Assembly: GCA_937921035.1 (NCBI GenBank)
Contig: CALEUL010000042.1
Coordinates: 1 to 62,064, forward strand
Length of the DNA stretch: 62,064 bases
From: an uncultured Porphyromonadaceae bacterium
GTDB taxonomy: Bacteria > Bacteroidota > Bacteroidia > Bacteroidales > Muribaculaceae
Direction: 5' to 3'
The position numbers and the translations under genes were made by a program. The notes below the pieces were generated by a model. The model searched no databases. It worked only from the letters and a program-made list of their open reading frames with translations, and was not told the origin of the DNA. This document shows, piece after piece, positions 7,291 to 16,181 of this stretch. How positions within the stretch are numbered: the first letter of the stretch is position 1; each line of letters opens with the position of its first letter.

Positions 7291-8235
7291 TTACTTAATC
7301 AGATACTGCGACGAAATGGATTCGTTGTTGTGCACGCGGTGGATTGTGTCGGCAAAGAGACGTGCCACGGATAATATGGTGCACTTGGGGCAATCCTTCG
7401 TGTAGGGAATGGAGTTTGTGAAAATCATCTCGGTAAGAGCCGAATCATTCACTCGATCGGTTGCGGGATCCGACATGATTGCGTGCGAAGCAAGAGCGCG
7501 TACCGATTTTGCTCCGTTCTCAATCATCAGGTTCGCTGCCTTTGTGATTGTGCCGGCCGTATCCACCATGTCGTCAACAAGGATAACGTTCTTGTCCTTA
7601 ACATCGCCGATAACTGTCATCTTCGCAACCACATTGGCTTTCGCACGCTGCTTGTGGCACAGAACCAGGGGTACGTCGAGATATTTCGCATAGCTGTTGG
7701 CTCGTTTCGCGCCGCCTACGTCGGGGGTGGCAATCACCATATCCTCAAGCTGGAGACTCTGGATATAGGGGATGAATACCGACGATGCGTACAGGTGATC
7801 CAGGGGTACGTTGAAGAAGCCTTGAATCTGGTCGGCGTGCAAATCCATTGTGATAACACGGTCCACACCTGCGGCGGTGAGCATGTCGGAAACAAGTTTG
7901 GCTGCGATGGAAACACGGGGTTTGTCCTTGCGGTCCTGACGGGCCCAGCCGAAGTATGGCATAACGGCAACTACAGAGGCGGCCGAAGCACGTTTGGCGG
8001 CATCAATCATCAGGAGTAGTTCCATCAGATTGTCGCAGTTGGGGAATGTGCTCTGCACAAGATATACTTCGCAGCCACGAACAGATTCTTCGAAGCAGAC
8101 TTCAAACTCTCCGTCTGCAAAATGTTCGATTTTCATTTTGCCGAGTTCAACGCCAAGTTCTTTGCAGATTTCTTCGGCCATATAGCGTGATTTTGTACCG
8201 GAGAAAATCTTGAAAGGATGAAGGATGGTATCCAT
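7291..8235 (-). CDS. prs: Ribose-phosphate pyrophosphokinase (PRPP synthase)
   Basis: This enzyme makes PRPP from ribose 5-phosphate and ATP for purine, pyrimidine, NAD, His and Trp synthesis. With the start at 8235 (MDTILHPFKIFSG) it has 314 residues, the normal class I length. The frame is open for about 62 codons further upstream, but that stretch has no family similarity and overlaps the amylase gene. Conserved parts are PYFGWARQDRKDKPR (ATP/flexible loop region), DLHADQIQGFF, and the PRPP-binding loop in VDDMVDTAGT near residues 216-225. It lies 23 bases after the amylase stop, so read-through from that operon is possible. It ends in a strong terminator. Confidence 0.97.
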   Translation of the reverse strand: MDTILHPFKIFSGTKSRYMAEEICKELGVELGKMKIEHFADGEFEVCFEESVRGCEVYLVQSTFPNCDNLMELLLMIDAAKRASAASVVAVMPYFGWARQDRKDKPRVSIAAKLVSDMLTAAGVDRVITMDLHADQIQGFFNVPLDHLYASSVFIPYIQSLQLEDMVIATPDVGGAKRANSYAKYLDVPLVLCHKQRAKANVVAKMTVIGDVKDKNVILVDDMVDTAGTITKAANLMIENGAKSVRALASHAIMSDPATDRVNDSALTEMIFTNSIPYTKDCPKCTILSVARLFADTIHRVHNNESISSQYLIK

Positions 8236-8258
8236 TGATAGAAATGTATTGATGTTGG

Positions 8259-10058
8259 TTACTTTGTCTTTTTTTCCGGATGAACGGCAGCTTTCTTTTC
8301 TGCTGCCTTGCGCGATGGGCGCGGTTTTGTTACTTTCAGTGCCACCGGCCTTTCTGGTCCGATATCGGCACGTTTTATTTTCCACAGCACTGCCCCGTGA
8401 GCGGGAACTTCGACGCGGCATGGCGAGGTGGCAGTGAAAAGGATATCGGCTCGACGCCCTGTCAGAAGCTCTACGGCGTCTTTGGCGATTCCCTGAGGCA
8501 TATCTGTGGCAAGGAATGCATGCGCGGGTATGTGTATCGACAGTTCGTCATCTGTTCCGCCGAAATTCACGGCCACAAGAACGACATCCTCGCGAGTATG
8601 ACGCATAAACACGAAATGACGGTGAGGATTTACACCCGCATGGTCGAGATTAACATACATCAGGTCGTAGAAACCGCCCTCGCGGAAAGCGGCTTCGGCG
8701 TTGGCAAGATGAAGCACGCTCCTGTAGAGCGCCCGAAGCTTCTTTTCTGAGTCCGAAAGAGGCCCGTCGCATTTGCCTCGGTGGAGCCACCGCCTGACTG
8801 AAGCAACGCTCCAGTAATCGAATATGGTCGTTCGGCCGTCATGACCGCTGTATCCTTCCGCATCTGTGCCCGGCTCGCCGAGTTCCTGTCCGAAATATAT
8901 CATCATCGGACCGGTATTCATCAACGTAGCCACTACCAGCGAGGGTAGGACGCGCCAGGGATCGCCTGCATAGAACGGCGAGGCGAAACGCTGCTCGTCG
9001 TGGTTCTCCAGGAAGTTTAGCATCTTCGGCGCAATACCCTCAACGGCCTGCCAGCAACCCGTGAGGCGCGCGGCTGAATGATTCTCGGTTTCTATGGCAC
9101 GCAGGGCGTCGTACAGATTAACTTTGTCGTACAGATAGTCGAACCCGCCGTAATCTATGAATGGTCGGTACAGGCCCATATCGTAAATCTCGGCTATGAA
9201 CACTATTTCGGAGTAGCGCTCCTTCACCTGCGGAATTGCCCAGTGCCAGAATTCCAGTGGCACCATATGAACCATATCGCAGCGGAAGCCGTCAACTCCT
9301 TTGGATGCCCAGTAGCGGAGAATGTTCAGCATTTTAAGCCACGTGTCAGGAACAGGATCGAAATGACGCGAATGGTCGCCGTAATCAACGCCGTAGTTAA
9401 GCTTTACGGTATCGTACCAGTCGTTCACGCCGGGGAAAGCGGTAAAACAGTCGTTGCCGGAAGCTTTTGCCGGAAACTCGACATAGGCCCCGGGGCCGTA
9501 GCCAAGATCTACATGCGGCGCGAACTGCTGGCGCGTTATATAGTAGAAATTGTTCTGCGGGGCAAAAAACATCTCCCTGTTATCGGCCACGCCGAAATCT
9601 TCTATTCCTTTGGGTTTCGCATCCGAGAAATACTCGCGCGCAACATGATTTGGAACAAAATCCATAATCACCTTCATTCCGGCCTCGTGCGTACGCTCAA
9701 CAAGGTCTTCGAATTCGCGTACTCGGTCCGGAACGCTCGTGGCAATATCTGGGTCGATATCGTAATAATCGGTAATCGCATACGGACTTCCGGCTTTGCC
9801 CTTCACTACATGCGGGTTGTTCCGCCGTATGCCGTATGCGGTGTAATCGGCATCATGCGAATGTTCAATCACTCCGGTATACCACACATGTGTAACTCCC
9901 AGGTCCTTTATTGCTGCAAGAACGCGCGGGGTGATATCGTTCAGTTTTCCCGCTCCATTCTGTTCCAGCGTACCGCCGACAACGGGTGTCTCGCAATAAT
10001 TTGTGAACAGCCGGGGGAGCAATTGATAAATGATTGGCTTCTGGGTATCCATATTCAT
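8259..10058 (-). CDS. Cytoplasmic alpha-amylase family glycoside hydrolase (GH13)
   Basis: A 599-residue GH13 enzyme that cleaves or transfers alpha-glucosidic bonds. The start at 10058 (MNMDTQKPIIYQ) gives an ATGA overlap with the upstream patatin gene. The TIM barrel spans about residues 8-440. The four GH13 regions are visible: DFVPNH (about 133-138), GFRCDMVHM (nucleophile Asp about 261), FIAEIYD (acid/base Glu about 290) and FLENHDEQR (third Asp about 354). An all-beta C-terminal domain follows at about 470-570. The last 25 residues are rich in Lys, Arg and Pro and look disordered. There is no signal peptide, so it works in the cytoplasm, probably on glycogen or imported maltooligosaccharides. 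It does not resemble the secreted SusG type. No transporter or regulator is adjacent. Confidence 0.9.
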   Translation of the reverse strand: MNMDTQKPIIYQLLPRLFTNYCETPVVGGTLEQNGAGKLNDITPRVLAAIKDLGVTHVWYTGVIEHSHDADYTAYGIRRNNPHVVKGKAGSPYAITDYYDIDPDIATSVPDRVREFEDLVERTHEAGMKVIMDFVPNHVAREYFSDAKPKGIEDFGVADNREMFFAPQNNFYYITRQQFAPHVDLGYGPGAYVEFPAKASGNDCFTAFPGVNDWYDTVKLNYGVDYGDHSRHFDPVPDTWLKMLNILRYWASKGVDGFRCDMVHMVPLEFWHWAIPQVKERYSEIVFIAEIYDMGLYRPFIDYGGFDYLYDKVNLYDALRAIETENHSAARLTGCWQAVEGIAPKMLNFLENHDEQRFASPFYAGDPWRVLPSLVVATLMNTGPMMIYFGQELGEPGTDAEGYSGHDGRTTIFDYWSVASVRRWLHRGKCDGPLSDSEKKLRALYRSVLHLANAEAAFREGGFYDLMYVNLDHAGVNPHRHFVFMRHTREDVVLVAVNFGGTDDELSIHIPAHAFLATDMPQGIAKDAVELLTGRRADILFTATSPCRVEVPAHGAVLWKIKRADIGPERPVALKVTKPRPSRKAAEKKAAVHPEKKTK

Positions 10059-10891
10059 AAGTTTGTGTTGGCCGCATCCGTTTTCCACAGACCGCCCTTC
10101 TTGAGGGCCGCGCGGGTATGGATGTAGCCGCTTATCACGAGTTCTTTAATATTCTTGAGGTCGAAAGGTTTTATCGATGCAATCTCCGGAGTCGTTACAA
10201 CCACATCACACATATCCATGTCCTCGCTCTGGTTTGCTTTGGTCATTAGATTGTATGTGCGCAATGCCACATCGATAATGGATTTATACCTGCTTTCGTT
10301 GCGCAGGGGGCTGACGTTTACGCCGATCAGCGTGCGGCACTTGTCGCGAAGTATCCACGCGGGTAGGTTCCGCAGAACGCCGCCGTCTACATAATGTTCT
10401 CCGTCGATTACCACCGGCGGGAAAACAATGGGTATGGAACACGAGGCAAGCATGCGTGGGCCTATCTCGCCTTTGCTGAAAACATGCGGCTCGGCCCTGT
10501 CAAGATTCGTGGCTCCTATATACGTGGGTAGGTTCAGATCTTCGAGGTTCCTCTTGTTGCCTATTGCGGCGAGGATAAAATTCATAAACTTGGTGATGCT
10601 GAAAATGCCGCCCTTGCCCATGCTCAGTTCGGCAAAGTCGCGGAAGCCCGTGCGGGCGAATATATCGGCGATTTTCAAAGGCCTTACACCGGCGGCGTAA
10701 AGAACTGCTATCACACTCCCGGCGCTAACGCCGGCTACTACATCAGGTTTCAGGCCGGCCTCCTCTATTGCAAGAAGCGCACCCACATGTGCGAATCCGC
10801 GTGCGCCGCCTCCACTGAACGCCACTCCCAGTCGGTAGGGCGTCTCCGGGGAAGATTCAGTACCTATTTTGGCTGTCATAGTCGTAGTCAT
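10055..10891 (-). CDS. Patatin-like phospholipase family protein
   Basis: A 278-residue serine acyl hydrolase of the patatin family. The oxyanion motif GGGARG lies at about 27-32, the nucleophile Ser at about 56 in GVSAGS, and the catalytic dyad Asp at about 169 in VDGG. There is no signal peptide and no membrane segment, so it is predicted to be cytoplasmic, like bacterial RssA-type proteins. The substrate is unknown; lipids or lysophospholipids are likely. Its stop overlaps the start of the amylase gene (ATGA), so the two are co-translated, a pairing with no obvious biochemical logic. A good promoter lies just upstream (10917-10947). Confidence 0.93.
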   Translation of the reverse strand: MTTTMTAKIGTESSPETPYRLGVAFSGGGARGFAHVGALLAIEEAGLKPDVVAGVSAGSVIAVLYAAGVRPLKIADIFARTGFRDFAELSMGKGGIFSITKFMNFILAAIGNKRNLEDLNLPTYIGATNLDRAEPHVFSKGEIGPRMLASCSIPIVFPPVVIDGEHYVDGGVLRNLPAWILRDKCRTLIGVNVSPLRNESRYKSIIDVALRTYNLMTKANQSEDMDMCDVVVTTPEIASIKPFDLKNIKELVISGYIHTRAALKKGGLWKTDAANTNL

Positions 10892-10916
10892 AAAACTCGC
10901 TGGCTCAAAACCAGTG

Positions 10917-10947
10917 CAAATTTAGTCAGAAAAAATATATTGTTCAA
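10917..10947 (-). promoter_or_regulatory. Promoter of the patatin-amylase operon
   Basis: A minus-strand TAAATTTG -7 box (plus 10917-10924) is separated by 20 bases from a TTG -33 element (plus 10945-10947). The predicted start lies about 20 bases upstream of the patatin ATG. Confidence 0.75.
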
Positions 10948-10999
10948 TTTTTTATGGGATTTTTATCTATCTTGAACGCTTTTTGCCGCGCGAATGTTG

Positions 11000-11007
11000 T
11001 AACTTTG
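11000..11007 (+). promoter_or_regulatory. -7 box of the yihY-ridA promoter
   Basis: TAACTTTG fits the consensus and lies 38 bases upstream of the yihY start. A TTG at 10972-10974 is 25 bases upstream, which is longer than usual. The divergent patatin promoter lies about 70 bases to the left. Confidence 0.6.
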
Positions 11008-11045
11008 CAGAAGCTTGACTAAATATTACGATTCATCGGGCAAGT

Positions 11046-12410
11046 ATGAACATCAACGGGCAAAAAAAAGAATCTTTTTTCGCTAAGGCGGTCGGCAAAG
11101 GCAAAAGAATTGCCGATTATGTTTCCGTGGGGCTGTGGAGCGATCCCCGGCGCGACTGGCGTATAAACATTCTACGCGTGCTCAATCTGTCGGTGAACTC
11201 ATTCCTGAACCGCGACATTCAGACGCAGGCCTGCGCGATGACATACCGGACGATGCTTGCTCTTGTGCCTGCTCTTGCTCTGCTTATCGGAATCGGTCGG
11301 GGATTCAACATTCAGTCGCTTATACAGGACGAGCTGTACTCAATGTTCCCGGCGCAGAAAGTCGCCATACACTACGCTATGAATTTTGTGGAGAGCTATC
11401 TCTCGCAGACTTCCGAGGGTATTTTCCTCGGAGTGGGTATCGTATTCCTCCTGTATACACTGATTTCGCTGTTAGGAAACGTTGAGGACACTTTCAACTA
11501 CATCTGGGGCGTTAAAAGCACTCGAAGCCTGTGGCGCAAGATAACCGACTACACTGCCCTGCTCCTTATAATGCCTGTCCTGATGATCTGTGCCGGAGGT
11601 CTGTCACTCCTCCTCAGCTCAACGCTGGAGACATATTTTAAATTCACCTTCCTTACTCCGGTCATATCCGTACTGCTCGAAGGTTTGCAGTGCCTTATCA
11701 CAATATTGGTATTTACCGCCGCCTATCTTCTTATACCTAATACAAAAGTTAAATTCCGCAACGGATTCATCGCGGGATGTATCGCCGGCATTGCCTTCCT
11801 TGTGCTCCAATGGCTCTTTGTTACCGGCACCCTGTATGTAACTCGATACAACGCTATATACGGCTCCTTTGCTTTCCTGCCTTTGCTGCTCCTTTGGGTG
11901 CAGCTTGCTTGGGTTATTTGCCTTGCTGGAGCGATAATATGCTATTCCTCCGAAAACGTTTTTGCCTTCAATCTCGCCAAAGAAGTGAGCTCGATATCCA
12001 ACCACTACCGCGACATGATTACCGTGGCGATAGCCTCCGTGATTACAAGGCGGTTTCTCGATAATCTCCCGCCGCTTACGGCTCACGATATCATGAACAT
12101 CTACGACCTCCCGGCTCGCCTCGTTACAGGTGTTACCGACAGGCTGTGTTCTGCCGGCATTTGCAACAGGGTTCTTGTTCCGGATAAAAAGGACGAATAC
12201 GGATTCCAGCTTGGAACCGACCCGGGAAAACTTACCGTGAAACTTCTCCACGACAAGCTCTACAATCTTGGCACGGACAATTTTATCGCATCCTTTCCTA
12301 GAAATTTCCCGGGGGTGGAAGAATTGTTCCTGAACATAGGCGACGCTTTCGACAGCGTTACCGACGACACTCTTGTCGGTGATCTATACAGCAAAAAACC
12401 TAATCACTAA
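11046..12410 (+). CDS. YihY/BrkB family inner membrane protein
   Basis: A 454-residue member of the YihY/virulence factor BrkB family, formerly misnamed ribonuclease BN. A soluble N-terminal stretch of about 45 residues precedes roughly six membrane helices between residues 60 and 325. Family features include a TYRTMLALVPALALLIGIG segment (about 65-83), SLLGNVEDTFNYIWG (about 140-154) and the FAFLPLLLLWVQLAWVICLAGA region (about 275-296). The C-terminal 110 residues form a cytosolic domain, possibly winged-helix-like, as in the longer members found in Bacteroidetes. The molecular function of the family is not established. The ridA gene follows 27 bases later. Confidence 0.92.
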   Translation: MNINGQKKESFFAKAVGKGKRIADYVSVGLWSDPRRDWRINILRVLNLSVNSFLNRDIQTQACAMTYRTMLALVPALALLIGIGRGFNIQSLIQDELYSMFPAQKVAIHYAMNFVESYLSQTSEGIFLGVGIVFLLYTLISLLGNVEDTFNYIWGVKSTRSLWRKITDYTALLLIMPVLMICAGGLSLLLSSTLETYFKFTFLTPVISVLLEGLQCLITILVFTAAYLLIPNTKVKFRNGFIAGCIAGIAFLVLQWLFVTGTLYVTRYNAIYGSFAFLPLLLLWVQLAWVICLAGAIICYSSENVFAFNLAKEVSSISNHYRDMITVAIASVITRRFLDNLPPLTAHDIMNIYDLPARLVTGVTDRLCSAGICNRVLVPDKKDEYGFQLGTDPGKLTVKLLHDKLYNLGTDNFIASFPRNFPGVEELFLNIGDAFDSVTDDTLVGDLYSKKPNH

Positions 12411-12437
12411 TAAAACCAATAACAAATTCCAACACTC

Positions 12438-12812
12438 ATGAAAAAAGCAATAGCTACAACAGCTGCTCCGGGAGCTATCGGTCCCTACAGCCAGGCTATC
12501 GACGCCGGCTCATTCGTTTTCGTATCCGGACAGATTCCCGTAGACCCCGCAACAGGCAATGTCCCCGACGGAATTTCCGCTCAGGCTGCACAGTCCCTTA
12601 AGAACCTCGCCGCAATTCTCGATGCCGCCGGCCTCAGCACTGCCAACGTTGTGAAAACCACCGTATTCCTGGCCGATATGGGCGATTTCGCCGCAATGAA
12701 TGCCGAATACGCAAAAGCTTTCGCCGAACCGTTCCCCGCTCGCAGCGCAGTAGCCGTTCGTGAACTGCCCAAAGGCGTTTTAGTAGAGATTGAGGCTATA
12801 GCCGTACGCTAA
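12438..12812 (+). CDS. ridA: RidA family reactive-imine deaminase
   Basis: A 124-residue RidA/YjgF/YER057c protein. It hydrolyses reactive 2-aminoacrylate-type enamines and imines released by PLP enzymes, which protects those enzymes from damage. The GPYSQAI motif lies at 15-21. The substrate-carboxylate-binding Arg of the ARS segment is at 102, and the catalytic-water Glu of EIEAIAV is at 119. Both key residues of the active RidA subgroup are therefore present. It forms a trimer in the cytoplasm in known cases. It is the second gene after yihY, and a strong terminator follows it at once. Confidence 0.96.
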   Translation: MKKAIATTAAPGAIGPYSQAIDAGSFVFVSGQIPVDPATGNVPDGISAQAAQSLKNLAAILDAAGLSTANVVKTTVFLADMGDFAAMNAEYAKAFAEPFPARSAVAVRELPKGVLVEIEAIAVR

Positions 12813-12824
12813 CAAATAATATGG

Positions 12825-12865
12825 TTTTATGTAAGGGCATGTCTTTGGCATGTCCTTACATAAAA
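12825..12865 (+). terminator. Intrinsic terminator of yihY-ridA
   Basis: Arms of 17 bases (12825-12841 and 12849-12865) pair throughout with one G-T wobble around a 7-base loop. An A run then T7 follows. It starts 13 bases past the ridA stop. Confidence 0.92.
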
Positions 12866-12986
12866 AATTTTTTTACTGTCGGTACGGTTCTGCGACTCCA
12901 TCATTTTTCCGTTCTTTTTGCATTACAATTCATAACCAACTAAACACTACGGTGTTTTCAGTTCTTTTCATTACATTCACTGCTGT

Positions 12987-14381
12987 ATGATTACGGCGCT
13001 TATCATTATTTTCATCGTCGGCTATATGGCTATAGCCCTCGAACACCCAATCAAAGTTGACAAAACGGCATCGGCGCTGGTGCTGGGTATGCTAATGTGG
13101 ATACTCTACGCCCTTGGATCCGAATCAATCGTTCCATCTGTCGCTGGAACTAAATTCAGTGAATTCCTCCTCAACAACCCGTCCCTGGCAAATGCCCCTG
13201 TCGCACAACAGACTCTGGAGTATGTCCTCAATGTCGATATAATCGAACACCTCGGCGACATTTGCCAGACAATCCTGTTCCTGCTCGGAGCAATGACTAT
13301 CGTGGAGCTGATAGACGTCCACGGTGGATTCCGTGTTATAACAGACCGCATACAGACACGCGATAAAAAGCGTCTGCTGTGGATTGTGTCGTTCACTACA
13401 TTCTTCATGTCGGCAATTCTCGACAACCTCACCACTTCAATCGTGATGCTGATGCTGCTGCGAAAGCTCATCGAGGACAGGCATGAACGCTGGCTCTACG
13501 CCGGTGCTATCGTCCTCGCCGCAAACTCGGGCGGTGCTTGGAGCCCTATAGGCGACGTTACCACGATTATGCTGTGGGTCAAAGGCAATGTTACGGCCGC
13601 AAAGATTATTACATTTGTGCTTTTGCCATCGTTGGTATCTATGCTCATACCAGTTTACATGCTCTCGAGGCGTCTTTCGGGAACTCTGGCGCCTGTAGAC
13701 AACTCTACTACCGAGAACAAGTTCCTCTCGTCGCGCGAGCGCAACACAATATTCTTCCTCGGCGTAGGTGGACTCATTTTCGTGCCTGTATTCAAAAGTG
13801 TAACACACCTGCCGCCATTCGTTGGCATGCTGTTCATTGTTGGCTGCCTCTGGATTTTCACCGAAGTATTCTACAATCATAAAATGCTCCAGCCAACCAA
13901 GGAACTGAGGTTGCCAAAAGTTGTGAGCCGTGTAGACATGCCTTCCATTCTGTTCTTCCTCGGCATCCTGATGGCTGTCGCCGTTCTGCAGGCATGCGGC
14001 ATCCTGTCATGGTTCGCAAGCGTGCTCGACACACATCTGCACAACGCATACATAATCGACATAATTCTCGGCGTCATGTCGTCGATTGTAGATAACGTTC
14101 CTATGGTTGCCGGTGTTATGGGTATGTACCCCGTGGCCGATCCCGCTGCTACTGGCTATGCCGCCAACTTTATTGTCGACGGCACTTTCTGGGAGCTTCT
14201 TAGCTACTGCGCCGGAGTCGGTGGCAGCATCCTTGTAATCGGTTCCGCTGCAGGCGTAATAGCTATGGGACTCGAAAAAATCACATTCGGATGGTACCTC
14301 CGCAACATCTCTTGGATGGCACTCCTCGGCTATCTCTGCGGTGTCCTCGTATACTTCCTGGAGAAACTGCTCCTTTGCTGA
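12987..14381 (+). CDS. nhaD: NhaD-type sodium/proton antiporter
   Basis: A 464-residue inner membrane protein with about 12 hydrophobic helices, of the ArsB/NhaD ion transporter superfamily. Typical family segments are ALEHPIKVDKTASALVLG (about 18-35), SFTTFFMSAILDNLTTSIVM (about 135-154), GGAWSPIGDVTTIMLW (about 184-199) and the IVDNVPMVAG turn (about 363-372). The two helix-break segments with Asp-Asn (LDNLTT and VDNVP) fit the ion-binding site. It exports Na+ (or Li+) in exchange for protons and helps in pH and salt homeostasis. The gene stands alone between two terminators. I see no clear TAnnTTTG box in the 120 bases in front of it. Confidence 0.93.
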   Translation: MITALIIIFIVGYMAIALEHPIKVDKTASALVLGMLMWILYALGSESIVPSVAGTKFSEFLLNNPSLANAPVAQQTLEYVLNVDIIEHLGDICQTILFLLGAMTIVELIDVHGGFRVITDRIQTRDKKRLLWIVSFTTFFMSAILDNLTTSIVMLMLLRKLIEDRHERWLYAGAIVLAANSGGAWSPIGDVTTIMLWVKGNVTAAKIITFVLLPSLVSMLIPVYMLSRRLSGTLAPVDNSTTENKFLSSRERNTIFFLGVGGLIFVPVFKSVTHLPPFVGMLFIVGCLWIFTEVFYNHKMLQPTKELRLPKVVSRVDMPSILFFLGILMAVAVLQACGILSWFASVLDTHLHNAYIIDIILGVMSSIVDNVPMVAGVMGMYPVADPAATGYAANFIVDGTFWELLSYCAGVGGSILVIGSAAGVIAMGLEKITFGWYLRNISWMALLGYLCGVLVYFLEKLLLC

Positions 14382-14403
14382 CAATACAAATCAATCCATA
14401 ACA

Positions 14404-14434
14404 AAGGCGGGACAACTTATCACTGTCCCGCCTT
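14404..14434 (+). terminator. Bidirectional terminator between nhaD and trpS
   Basis: Perfect 11-base arms (14404-14414 and 14424-14434) enclose a 9-base loop, 22 bases past the nhaD stop and 20 bases past the trpS stop. It can serve both convergent genes. Confidence 0.9.
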
Positions 14435-14454
14435 CATTATTATTTGAGCAATTA

Positions 14455-15555
14455 TTATTTGCCGTATTTCTTTGCCTGCTCCTTGATTAGGGCTTCGTCC
14501 GCGAAATAATTTATCTTCATTGCATCACGAACTTCGTCGAGCGTCTTGCCGGCAGCCTTCCGGGCATCCTCGGAACCCTTGCGCAGAATCTCGTACACCT
14601 CGGGAATACGATGTTCCCAGTAGGAACGGCGTTCGCGTATTGGCGCAAGAAGCTCCTCCAGAACATTAACAAGAAGTTTTTTAACCGTACCGTCGCCCAG
14701 GCCTCCGCGCTTATAATGCTCCTTCATTTCCTGTAGGTTGTGATATGCGCCGTCGGTATAGCGTTCAACCTGTTCGTCGGTGGCAAATGCGTCAAGATAG
14801 ATAAACGGGCAGTTGCCTTCAAGGTGTCCGGGCGAATCTATTGTAAGATGCTCCGGGTCGGTGTACATGCTGTTCACCTTCTTCTTAACCTCCTTCGGGC
14901 TATCGGAAAGATAGATGCAGTTGCCTAAGGATTTACTCATTTTCGCCTTGCCGTCCGTACCGGGCAGACGCAGGCATACATTATTCTCGGGCAGCATGAT
15001 TTCCGGTTCTATAAGTGTCGGACCATAGATATTGTTGAAACGGTTTACGATTTCGCGTGTAAGCTCTATCATCGGGGCCTGGTCTTCGCCGACAGGAACG
15101 GTCGTAGCCTTGAATGCCGTGATATCCGATGCCTGGCTCACAGGATAGCTGAAAAAGCCCATTGGTATGGATTTCTCGAAGCCGCGCATCTGAATCTCCG
15201 TTTTAACTGTTGGATTACGCTGAACGCGCGAAACCGACACAAGATTCATGTAGTAGAATGCAAGTTCCGTCAGTTCCGGCACATGAGTCTGAACGAAAAG
15301 CGTGCTGACATTCGGGTCCAGACCTACCGACAGGTAATCGAGCGCTACCTCAATTACATTCTGACGCACCTTTTCCGGATTGTCGGCATTGTCGGTAAGA
15401 GCCTGCGCATCCGCTATCATGATATAGATTTTATCGTAGTTGCCGGAATTCTGCAACTCAACTCGTCTGCGGAGCGAGCCAACATAATGCCCAAGATGCA
15501 GACGCCCTGTCGGACGGTCGCCCGTTAGGATAATTTTCTCTGTTTTCTCTGTCAT
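14455..15555 (-). CDS. trpS: Tryptophanyl-tRNA synthetase
   Basis: A class I aminoacyl-tRNA synthetase that charges tRNA-Trp. It is 366 residues long with the HIGH-type motif in GRLHLGHYVG (about 17-26) and KMSKS at 205-209. The TrpRS-specific segments GEDQAPMIELTREI (about 156-169) and RNPTVKTEIQMRG (about 113-125) are also present. It is somewhat longer than the 330-residue E. coli enzyme, mainly through insertions typical of the Bacteroidetes and Firmicutes branch. It is a single gene between nhaD and a macro-domain gene. No T-box or leader is visible in the 100 bases upstream. Confidence 0.97.
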   Translation of the reverse strand: MTEKTEKIILTGDRPTGRLHLGHYVGSLRRRVELQNSGNYDKIYIMIADAQALTDNADNPEKVRQNVIEVALDYLSVGLDPNVSTLFVQTHVPELTELAFYYMNLVSVSRVQRNPTVKTEIQMRGFEKSIPMGFFSYPVSQASDITAFKATTVPVGEDQAPMIELTREIVNRFNNIYGPTLIEPEIMLPENNVCLRLPGTDGKAKMSKSLGNCIYLSDSPKEVKKKVNSMYTDPEHLTIDSPGHLEGNCPFIYLDAFATDEQVERYTDGAYHNLQEMKEHYKRGGLGDGTVKKLLVNVLEELLAPIRERRSYWEHRIPEVYEILRKGSEDARKAAGKTLDEVRDAMKINYFADEALIKEQAKKYGK

Positions 15556-15659
15556 ATCTTAATTTTTATAATTATGCAAGGACGTTATTCGCAAAACTGT
15601 TTATTTCGCAAAATTACAAAATATCTTCCGAACAGCCGCAACCAACCACCGAAAGTCTC

Positions 15660-16109
15660 TCACCCGTAAGCCTCGACAACATATAATTCGATTTCAGGGT
15701 AATCGGCCGACACTTTCTCCAGCACTTCCTTCACGTCAGCCCATTTCAATCCGCCCAATCCGGCCCCGATTGCCGGAAGAGCTATTTTCATTACATTCTC
15801 CCGCACGGCCAGCTCAAGCATCTTAGCCACAGACTTCTCTATATACTCCAGGCGTGCCTTTGTCCTCCATGTTACCTGTGTGCCAAGATTATAGACATGT
15901 CCGCCGCCATAGTTGTAATCGAAAACATCGCCGGGACCAAACAGATGCTCCCCGCACAATCTATGATACTCTGCATACATCTCAGGGTACTTGTATTTAA
16001 ACTGCAAAGCAATTCCTTTGCCCATCGCGCCGGCGCAATTACAACCGTGAGCATAGCTGCTCACACCCGGAATTTTGAATATATCTCCTCTTTCTATATA
16101 TTGTATCAT
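15660..16109 (-). CDS. Macro domain protein (ADP-ribose-binding)
   Basis: A 149-residue protein that is a single macro domain. The ADP-ribose-binding loop HGCNCAGAMGKGIA lies at about 21-34, the second loop at PAIGAGLGGLKW (about 114-125) and NLGTQ near 75. Macro domains of this subtype (ALC1/TARG1- and DarG-like) can bind ADP-ribose or remove it from proteins or DNA. The Asn and Gly residues of the loop are intact, so binding is likely. No DarT-type ADP-ribosyltransferase toxin is next to it; the neighbours are trpS and the skp operon. It may therefore be a housekeeping hydrolase or an orphan antitoxin. That choice is inference. Confidence 0.9.
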   Translation of the reverse strand: MIQYIERGDIFKIPGVSSYAHGCNCAGAMGKGIALQFKYKYPEMYAEYHRLCGEHLFGPGDVFDYNYGGGHVYNLGTQVTWRTKARLEYIEKSVAKMLELAVRENVMKIALPAIGAGLGGLKWADVKEVLEKVSADYPEIELYVVEAYG

Positions 16110-16127
16110 ATTCAGATTTCTCTATAC

Positions 16128-16158
16128 GACAACGGCCCGGCATTGCCGGACCGTTGTC
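16128..16158 (-). terminator. Terminator hairpin of the bamA-skp block
   Basis: Fourteen-base arms (16128-16141 and 16145-16158) pair with one mismatch around an ATT loop, 23 bases past the stop of the second skp gene. No U tract follows. Confidence 0.75.
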
Positions 16159-16181
16159 TGATATGGTTTCGATAATTAGTA

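Noticed and set aside
8236..8421. 62-codon N-terminal extension of prs
   Set aside because: Overlaps the amylase gene in another frame, is basic and low-complexity, and is absent from PRPP synthases, which start at MDTILHPF-like sequence.
9078..10127. 349-codon plus-strand open frame opposite the GH13 gene
   Set aside because: Mirror frame of a clear GH13 enzyme with all catalytic motifs; no independent promoter or family similarity.
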